Source of the DNA: CAIKKV01 sp044346855
GTDB lineage: Bacteria; Verrucomicrobiota; Kiritimatiellia; CAIKKV01
DNA: 10,121 nucleotides
Direction: 5' to 3'
NCBI GenBank assembly: GCA_044346855.1
Contig: JBIIYJ010000199.1
Location: 1 to 10,121 of the forward strand
Each line of letters starts with the position of its first letter. Within the stretch, counting starts at the first letter, position 1. The notes under the pieces are model-generated. The model was given only the letters and a program-made list of their open reading frames with translations, searched no databases and was not told where the DNA came from. This document shows positions 1 through 4,399 of the stretch, piece by piece. The position numbers and the translations under genes were made by a program.

Positions 1-354
1 TCTTCAACGCCGTGTTCCACCGTGTAAACTCCGGCCAGTATGGCGCCTGAACGCGGTCACCCTACTACGCGAATACGCTTCGAAGGGCGAGCCTCCGCGT
101 CTACAAAAGAGATTCGGAATCGCGACTATGCCCACGGGGAACAACTCGCAGATGTTGGAACCGTCTTCAACGCCGTGTTCCACCGTGTAAACTCCGGCCA
201 GTATGGCGCCTGAACGCGGTCAACGCCCGTATCTACAGAAGAGAGTCGAAATCGCGACTATGCCCATGGGGAGCAACTCGCGGATGTTGGAACCGTCTTC
301 ATCGCCGTGTTCCACCGTGTTAATCTCCGCCCAGTATGGCGCCTGAACGCGGTC
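1..354 (+). repeat. Left F-repeat array: three direct copies, 132-bp basic period
   Basis: Three direct copies of a unit are anchored by the phrase TCTTCAACGCCGTGTTCCAC (or a one-base variant) at 1, 164 and 296. The second period is exactly 132 nt. The first is 163 nt because about 31 extra bases near 75-110 (around CGCTTCGAAGGGCGAGCC) sit between GCGGTCA and CGCGTCTACA. Each unit also carries GGGAACAACTCGC-GATGTTGG and CCAGTATGGCGCCTGAACGC. The array starts mid-unit at base 1, so it continues outside the window. The last copy carries a variant (GTTAATCTCCGCCCAG instead of GTAAACTCCGGCCAG) that recurs in the last copy of the array ending near 4340. No convincing protein is encoded; open frames across it are fortuitous. 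Function unknown. Confidence 0.9.
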
Positions 355-431
355 GGTGGAGTCTTCTTCGCCGGTCGCATTTTTTTTCACGCAACCGACA
401 ATAAAACAGCGACAAGCAACGTTTTAAGACA

Positions 432-449
432 AAAGGAGGTAAATGGATG
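432..449 (+). promoter_or_regulatory. Ribosome binding site deciding the GxxExxY start
   Basis: AAAGGAGG at 432-439 is a near-perfect Shine-Dalgarno sequence. Two ATGs follow. The one at 443 is only 3 nt away and its frame stops after eight codons (443-469). The one at 447 lies 7 nt away and opens the 125-residue protein, so 447 is the start. The stretch 365-431 before it is relatively AT-rich (a T8 run, ACAATAAAACAG) and is where a promoter would be expected, but I could not pick a convincing -35/-10 pair. Confidence 0.8.
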
Positions 450-824
450 ACGAACCTGATCATGGCTGAGGAATCGGGGAAAATTCTGGGAGCCTGTTAC
501 GCAGTATACGCCAACATGGGACATGGTTTTTTGGAGTCCGTCTATCAGGAATGCCTTGAACTGGAGTTTGCCGTTCGATCTATTCCTTTCAGGCCCCAAG
601 TTCAAATGAATTTGTCATACAATGGCACGGTTTTACGGCAGAAATTCCAACCGGACTTCCTTTGCGATAATCGGATTCTACTCGAACTGAAGGCCACTTC
701 CACGATCGCCCTGGAACACGAAGCCCAAGTTGTCAACTACCTGCGCGCAACAGGTCTGAACCTTGGTTTATTAGTCAATTTCGGACATTTTCCCGCTCTT
801 CAAGTCAAACGCTTTGTGATTTAA
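447..824 (+). CDS. GxxExxY family protein (PD-(D/E)XK nuclease-like fold)
   Basis: This 125-residue protein is full length for the GxxExxY family. The defining motif is GFLESVY at residues 27-33. A PD-(D/E)XK-like pattern follows: P69-D70, then E80-L-K82 in ILLELKA, then Q94-VVN-Y98, resembling the QxxxY motif of RecB/Cas4-type nucleases; GLLVNFG (107-113) is also typical of the family. The fold assignment comes from these motifs; the cellular role of the family is not established to my knowledge, and nuclease activity here is inference. Members are often present in several copies in Verrucomicrobia- and Lentisphaerae-type genomes. There is no signal peptide or membrane segment, so it should be cytosolic. 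It stands alone, with F repeats on the left and inverted R repeats on the right, as in a small mobile or repeat-associated unit. All key residues are intact. Confidence 0.93.
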   Translation: MTNLIMAEESGKILGACYAVYANMGHGFLESVYQECLELEFAVRSIPFRPQVQMNLSYNGTVLRQKFQPDFLCDNRILLELKATSTIALEHEAQVVNYLRATGLNLGLLVNFGHFPALQVKRFVI

Positions 825-840
825 CCCTTTCTTAAACATC

Positions 841-1143
841 CGGCGGCCCCGCGCCCCCCCGAAGAGGCGAATAACACGGTGGAACACGGCGAACGGCGGA
901 CACGGTTTCAACATCCGCGAGTTGTTCCCGTTGGATTTCATCGCGAAACGGTGGAACATGGTTAAGAGAAGAGAAGAATGGCGGGGCGGCCCCGCACCCC
1001 CCGAAGAGAAGAATAACACGGTGGAACACGGCGAACGGCGGACACGGTTTCAACATCCGCGAGTTGTTCCCGTTGGATTTCATCGCGAAACGGTGGACAC
1101 GGTTAAGAGAAGAGAAGAAGGGCGGGGAAGCCCCGCACCCCCG
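841..1143 (-). repeat. R-repeat array: two copies of a ~142-bp unit, inverted relative of F
   Basis: AACACGGTGGAACACGGCGA begins at 873 and again at 1015, giving a 142-nt period; the last period, measured from the GC hairpins (981 and 1122), is 141 nt. Each copy reads GTTCCACCGTGTT, GATGTT and GCGAGTTGTTCCC on the opposite strand, so its core is the reverse complement of the F core (GGGAACAACTCGC to GTTCCACCGTGT), though the middle differs by an insertion. Units are joined by a GC hairpin, GCGGGGCGGCCCCGC at 981-995 and a 6-bp version at 1122-1136. The array begins about 17 nt after the GxxExxY stop codon. I see no real gene in it. Confidence 0.85.
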
Positions 1144-1260
1144 GCCCTGTAGAAGACGAAGCGTCACTACAGGGTGAGACCCCGTACCCCTGGAAGAAAA
1201 GAGTGACAAAGGTTAGAAAAAGAGTCGGGGGTGTGGGGCTTCCCCACAAAGAAACTCATT
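1120..1260 (+). repeat. Hairpin module H, copy 1 (three stem-loops)
   Basis: Three consecutive stem-loops: GCGGGG/CCCCGC (1122-1136, loop AAG); CCCTGTAG/CTACAGGG (1145-1174) with an additional inner GACG/CGTC stem around an AAG loop; and TGTGGGG/CCCCACA (1232-1248), followed by AAGAAACTC. None is followed by a T-run, so they are poor candidates for intrinsic terminators. The same three stem-loops recur in order at 3972-4090. The module could be a structured RNA, a protein-binding site or a recombination end; nothing here decides between these. Confidence 0.8.
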
Positions 1261-1282
1261 CTCTACTCAGTTTATGGAGAGC

Positions 1283-1502
1283 GATAGTGCCCGAAGGGAA
1301 CAACTCGCAGATGTTGGAACCGTCTTCAAAGCCGTGTTCCACCGTGTAAACTCCGGCCAGTATGGCGCCTGAACGCGGTCAACGCCCGCGTCTACAGAAG
1401 AGACTCGAAATCGCGAGTATGCCCAAAGGGAACAACTCGCAGATGTTGGAACCGTCTTCAACGCCGTGTTCCACCGTGTAAACTCCGGCCAGTATGGCGC
1501 CA
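1283..1502 (+). repeat. Middle F-repeat pair, 132-bp period
   Basis: Two F copies have anchor phrases at 1323 and 1455, exactly 132 nt apart. The unit 1323-1454 differs at only about five of 132 positions from the unit at 4159-4290. The second copy stops abruptly after CAGTATGGCGCC (1502), where a different block (GGGACCGCGCCGGCCACCC) begins, so the array was cut or joined there. Unlike the other two arrays it lacks the terminal GTTAATCTCCGCCCAG variant. A minus-strand open frame across this area is a by-product of the repeat and is not called. Confidence 0.88.
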
Positions 1503-1505
1503 TTA

Positions 1506-1604
1506 GGGACCGCGCCGGCCACCCCCACTTGCATCTGGAAATCAGGAACTCAGGAAGAGCGAACACCCCTGATTCCCTTATTCCTGATTTCCTGAGTTCC
1601 AGAT
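1506..1604 (+). repeat. Long inverted repeat built from an 8-nt unit, hairpin 1
   Basis: After a GC block (GACCGCGCCGGCCACCC) shared with 3813-3829, a 24-nt arm at 1533-1556 reads TCTGGAAA-TCAGGAAC-TCAGGAA, i.e. three tandem units of roughly TCAGGAAN. Its inverted partner lies at 1581-1604 with 22 of 24 positions matching and a 24-nt loop. The two mismatches come from a swapped order of the AATCAGG and ACTCAGG units. The short T-less tail makes a terminator unlikely. Confidence 0.82.
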
Positions 1605-1760
1605 TGATTCGGCGCTCTCGCTGCGGTGCATGGCCCATACCCCAATCCCTTGTGGATTTTTCCCACCCATGGGGTCCCCCTTGTGGAAATGGCCTGAAAA
1701 TGGCCAAAACACACGAAAAACCGGCATTTCCGCTTTCGCCAGGCAGCCGGTACCGCTCGG

Positions 1761-1860
1761 ATCTGGAACTCAGGAACTCAGGAACATACGATCTATTCCT
1801 GATTTCCTGAGTTCCAGATGGACTCGGCGGGCCCCCGCCGTAATCGCCAGCCCACGCCCG
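1761..1860 (+). repeat. Long inverted repeat, hairpin 2, plus GC hairpin block
   Basis: Arms at 1761-1784 and 1796-1819 pair at 23 of 24 positions around an 11-nt loop and use the same TCAGGAAN unit as hairpin 1. A GC hairpin follows directly, CGGCGG/CCGCCG at 1825-1840; the same block occurs at 3614-3629. The stretch between the two long hairpins (1605-1760) is unique here, contains inverted words such as GTGGATTTTTCCCAC and GGCCTGAAAATGGCC, and shows no convincing gene. Confidence 0.8.
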
Positions 1861-1892
1861 CCCACATGCTCGAATTTTTAACTTTTTTCTCC

Positions 1893-1921
1893 TTGCACGA
1901 ATGCCCATAAAAAGGCATAAT
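1893..1921 (+). promoter_or_regulatory. Sigma70-type promoter of the secretion operon
   Basis: TTGCAC (1893-1898) and CATAAT (1916-1921) are separated by 17 nt, in an AT-rich patch that contrasts with the GC-rich repeats upstream. Initiation would be expected near 1928. A short dyad, ATGCC at 1901-1905 and GGCAT at 1914-1918, lies in the spacer and overlaps the -10 box, so it could be an operator, but five-base arms can arise by chance. A second weaker candidate, TTGACA (2010-2015) with TACCCT (2033-2038) and a 17-nt spacer, lies further down. Confidence 0.6.
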
Positions 1922-1957
1922 ATATTGAGAATGCGAGTTGAAAAAGGAGTCTGCTGG

Positions 1958-2080
1958 ATGCGGTTTGGAGCAGAACAAGGGTCCGGAAAGATCAAAGAAA
2001 AAGAAAAATTTGACAGTCCGGATGGTTTGTTCTACCCTTATGAAGGATACGGAAAAGGTGCCGAGGGAAGGCACGGTTGA
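1958..2080 (+). CDS. Probable 40-residue small protein, unknown function
   Basis: The start ATG at 1958 is preceded by AAGGAG (1944-1949) with an 8-nt spacer, and the frame closes with TGA at 2078-2080, giving 40 residues. The protein opens MRFGAEQGSGKIKEKEKF, passes through FYPYEGYG, and ends GAEGRHG: glycine-rich, strongly charged, with no hydrophobic segment, so not a signal peptide or membrane peptide. An in-frame ATG at 1931 would add nine residues but has no ribosome binding site. It sits about 37 nt after the promoter and 55 nt before the start of the secreted-protein gene, so it heads the same transcript. I recognise no family. It could instead be a 5' leader: a hairpin GTGCC/GGCAC (2058-2074) overlaps its end. 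Confidence 0.45.
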   Translation: MRFGAEQGSGKIKEKEKFDSPDGLFYPYEGYGKGAEGRHG

Positions 2081-2135
2081 TAATCCGAGTGGATAGAGAT
2101 TTTTTAGGTACAAAGTCGAAGTAGGAGGGCAGGAT

Positions 2136-2897
2136 ATGAAGAAGTCACTGATGATCCTGGCGAGCGTGGCCCTTGGGGCCTCCATGGCATCGGCCCAGAA
2201 CGTTGAATCCAAAAACATCGTGGGTTTCGGGCAGGCTGATGTAGCGCCTGGGTATGCGATTGTTGGGTGTAATTTCCAGACTATGGGTGGTTCGAATCTT
2301 GTAAGCATTCAAGAATTGTTCCCAACAAATGAGTTGTATGCAGATGTTGGAGGGGATCCTGAGGTTTCCGATCAGATATTGGTTTATGCGGATGATGTGT
2401 ATACTCCTTATTTTTATTGCAATTTTGGAAACGAAGGCGATCCTCAGTGGTACGATGATACCTATGAAATCCCTTCTGCAAAGAAATTCGGTCGAGGAGA
2501 GGGGTTCTGGTATTTAAGGGCGACAGCATCGGATGCTACAACTGTGACTGTTAGCGGACAGGTTCCGACAAATTCTTCTTATGCACATGCCGTGCTTCCT
2601 ACAGGATATTCAATTATTGCCAATGCATATCCCAATGAGACATCACTGAACGCACTTGGAATTAATGCATATGCTGATGCCGGTGGCGATCCTGAAGTTT
2701 CCGACCAGATATTGGTTTATGTTGCGGGAGTTTACACGCCTTATTTCTTCTGTGATTTTGGGAATGAAGGTGACCCGCAGTGGTATGATGACACATATGA
2801 GATACCTGTCTCGATAGGGTTGAAAGTCGGTCAGGGGGCATGGTATCTCAGGAACAACGTTTCGAGTGCAACTTGGACTGAAAATAAACCGTACTAA
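2136..2897 (+). CDS. Secreted protein with internal duplication, unknown function
   Basis: 253 residues. The start is set by AGGAGGG (2123-2129), 6 nt upstream. A Sec signal peptide covers residues 1-20 (MKKS, a hydrophobic core, cleavage likely after ASMASA, before Q21). The mature part holds two related domains, each opening with a G-Y-x-I-x-x-N-like phrase (PGYAIVGCN at 38-46; PTGYSIIAN further on) and ending in a G-x-G-x-WYLR phrase (GEGFWYLR; GQGAWYLR). Within them, residues 69-113 and 180-224 match at 39 of 45 positions, sharing GGDPEVSDQILVY, YTPYF and FGNEGDPQWYDDTYEIP. The layout resembles tandem-domain exported proteins common in Verrucomicrobia/Lentisphaerae, whose function is unknown. 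Acidic GDPE, GDP and YDD patches could bind metal, but that is speculation. There is no sorting tail. The next gene starts 35 nt on and is probably co-transcribed. Confidence 0.85.
   Translation: MKKSLMILASVALGASMASAQNVESKNIVGFGQADVAPGYAIVGCNFQTMGGSNLVSIQELFPTNELYADVGGDPEVSDQILVYADDVYTPYFYCNFGNEGDPQWYDDTYEIPSAKKFGRGEGFWYLRATASDATTVTVSGQVPTNSSYAHAVLPTGYSIIANAYPNETSLNALGINAYADAGGDPEVSDQILVYVAGVYTPYFFCDFGNEGDPQWYDDTYEIPVSIGLKVGQGAWYLRNNVSSATWTENKPY
2340..2807 (+). repeat. Intragenic duplication: 135-nt segments at 2340-2474 and 2673-2807
   Basis: The segments start 333 nt (111 codons) apart, both in frame. Aligned codon by codon over 45 codons, 19 are identical, 20 differ synonymously and 6 change the residue (V/A, A/V, D/A, D/G, Y/F, N/D). 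The DNA has diverged widely while the protein has been held nearly constant, pointing to an old duplication under purifying selection rather than recent copying. Confidence 0.9.
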
Positions 2898-2932
2898 ATT
2901 AAAAAATCGAGAATAGTGTAAAGGAGAAGTTG

Positions 2933-3547
2933 ATGAAAAAAATACTTAGCATCATGTGTGTGGTCGCAGTTACAGCATCTGTGTATGCTGCTGGTACTGC
3001 TCAGGTAAACATGTCGATGACACAAACTCTGTTGTGGCAAGACGCGCTTACGACAACCGAAGGCGGATGGTATGTGGAGGCTATTTTATCAGCCAACAAC
3101 AATGTATACAACTCGGCTCTGTTTACTACTGAATCGGATTATATCGTAATTGGCGAGGATTTTGGAACCATTCCTGGCGCAATTCCTTATCATCAGACAG
3201 GGAAAACGGCAACTGGTGGTACTATTAATAATGGACGAGTTGGCATGGGATATCAATTCACCAGCTCTATTTACGATAACTATTATGTGACCCTTCGGTT
3301 TTATAATGGGACGAGTAAGACAACAGCAAGTAAATATGGCGTGATTCCTACTTGGAAGCAGATTACTGTTGATCCGAACGCACCGACGGCTAATCAAAAT
3401 CCGATTTGGTCATCAGTGGCCAATGACAAAGCCTTTATTCAGTACAACAATCCTCTCTACGCCGTTCCGGAGCCCACGACAATGGCTCTCTTCGGTCTGG
3501 GCGGGTTGGCCTTGGTTATCCGCCGCAAGATGCGCAAGGACGCGTAA
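2933..3547 (+). CDS. PEP-CTERM sorting domain surface protein
   Basis: 204 residues from ATG 2933, which lies 6 nt after AAGGAG (2921-2926); a TTG at 2930 also opens the frame but is only 3 nt from the Shine-Dalgarno. A Sec signal peptide spans residues 1-19 or so (MKKILSIM, hydrophobic, SVYA). The C terminus is a textbook PEP-CTERM signal: VPEP at 178-181, a hydrophobic stretch about 184-196 (MALFGLGGLALVI), then the basic cluster RRKMRK (197-202). In known systems an exosortase cleaves at PEP and routes the protein to the envelope or extracellular matrix; no exosortase is in this window. The middle (about 20-177) is rich in N, T, G, Y and aromatic residues, as expected of a beta-rich secreted domain, and I recognise no family in it. 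A strong terminator follows. Confidence 0.93.
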   Translation: MKKILSIMCVVAVTASVYAAGTAQVNMSMTQTLLWQDALTTTEGGWYVEAILSANNNVYNSALFTTESDYIVIGEDFGTIPGAIPYHQTGKTATGGTINNGRVGMGYQFTSSIYDNYYVTLRFYNGTSKTTASKYGVIPTWKQITVDPNAPTANQNPIWSSVANDKAFIQYNNPLYAVPEPTTMALFGLGGLALVIRRKMRKDA

Positions 3548-3570
3548 GCGTTAATCGCAAGAAAAGCAGA

Positions 3571-3603
3571 AAGACCCTGGTGTAAAAACCAGGGTCTTTT
3601 TTT
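3571..3603 (+). terminator. Rho-independent terminator of the secretion operon
   Basis: A perfect 10-bp stem, AAGACCCTGG (3571-3580) with CCAGGGTCTT (3589-3598), an 8-nt loop, and a run of seven T (3597-3603). It begins 23 nt after the PEP-CTERM stop codon and closes the transcription unit starting near 1928. Confidence 0.95.
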
Positions 3604-3606
3604 GTT

Positions 3607-3864
3607 CTGGAGTCGGCGGTCCCCCGCCGTGAGCGCAAGGTGCGGCCTGCAGAGCTTGAATCTGGAAATCAGGAACTCAGGAAAGAACGAACATTTCTGG
3701 CTCGCATGTCATCCGCCGTGTGCGGAAGGCGTAGCGCGAGGCGGGTGGCCCGGGCGCTCCGCGCACGGGAGACAGCCCGGCAATTGGCGCTGGACAGGTT
3801 CCGTCGCGAGGGACCGCGCCGGCCACCCGCAGAGGCTTGCATCTGGAAATCAGGAACTCAGGAA
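3607..3864 (+). repeat. Second repeat mosaic, left part: GC hairpin and two unpaired TCAGGAAN arms
   Basis: A GC hairpin CGGCGG/CCGCCG (3614-3629) repeats the block at 1825-1840. Two identical 24-nt arms of the TCAGGAAN type lie at 3660-3683 and 3841-3864, 181 nt apart and in the same orientation, both followed by AGAAC. Neither has an inverted partner, unlike the two hairpins near 1533 and 1761. The second arm is preceded by GGGACCGCGCCGGCCACCC, as at 1506, confirming a shared composite block. Open frames on both strands here are by-products of the repeats. Confidence 0.8.
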
Positions 3865-3913
3865 AGAACTTACATTCCGGCAACAGGCGGAACGACCCCC
3901 GGAAGAGAAGATC

Positions 3914-4090
3914 AAACACGGTGGAACACGGCGAACGGCCGACACGGTGGAACACGGTTAAGAGAAGAGATCGCGGGGCGGCCCCGCGTGCCCCCGGCCC
4001 TGTAGTAGACGAAGCGTCACTACAGGGTGTCGGGAAGAGGAGAATCAAGGTGGACGGGATTCGGGGGTGTGGGGCTGCCCCACAAAGAAA
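3914..4090 (+). repeat. Second R-H composite module
   Basis: An R-type segment (ACACGGTGGAACACGGCGAA from 3916, then CGGTTAAGAGAAGAGA) is shorter than at 841-1143 because the GATGTT/GTTGTTCCC part is missing. It is followed by the three H stem-loops: CGCGGGGC/GCCCCGCG (3972-3988, one-base loop), CCCTGTAG/CTACAGGG (3998-4027, with inner GACG/CGTC) and TGTGGGG/CCCCACA (4068-4084), then AAGAAACTC. Order, orientation and most of the sequence match 1090-1257. Confidence 0.85.
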
Positions 4091-4109
4091 CTCGATCCCT
4101 ACTTCGAAT

Positions 4110-4340
4110 TTACATCGCGATTATGCCCGAAGGGAACAACTCGCGGATGTTGGAGCCGTCTTCAACGCCGTGTTCCACCGTGTAAACTCCGGCCAGTATG
4201 GCGCCTGAACGCGGTCAACGCCCGCGTCTACAGAAGAGACTCGAAATCGCGACTATGCCCACGGGGAACAACTCGCGGATGTTGGAACCGTCTTCAACGC
4301 CGTGTTCCACCGTGTTAATCTCCGCCCAGCATGGCGCCTG
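4110..4340 (+). repeat. Right F-repeat pair, 132-bp period
   Basis: F anchors lie at 4159 and 4291, exactly 132 nt apart. The last copy has the terminal variant GTTAATCTCCGCCCAG also seen at the end of the left array (near 320-335) and ends at GGCGCCTGACGC. A small GC hairpin CGGCC/GGCCG (4348-4363) lies between the array and the end of the minus-strand gene; it has no T-run on either side, so it is at best a weak terminator for that gene. Confidence 0.88.
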
Positions 4341-4399
4341 ACGCTTACGGCCGGGGACGGCCGACTCCATGCCGAACTGGAGCCTATCGCGACAGCAGG

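Noticed and set aside
1..354. CRISPR array
   Set aside because: The direct repeats are 132-bp units with nearly no variable spacer, and no cas genes are present.
1120..1260. Intrinsic terminators in the H hairpins
   Set aside because: None of the three stems is followed by a T-run on either strand, unlike the clear terminator at 3571-3603.
1267..1995. A 242-codon minus-strand open frame and several shorter frames over the repeats
   Set aside because: They run straight through F units, hairpins and the operon promoter, repeat the same phrases because the DNA repeats, and have no sensible ribosome binding sites.
2340..2807. Diversity-generating retroelement template/variable pair
   Set aside because: Differences between copies are mainly synonymous third-position changes, not adenine-targeted, and there is no reverse transcriptase.
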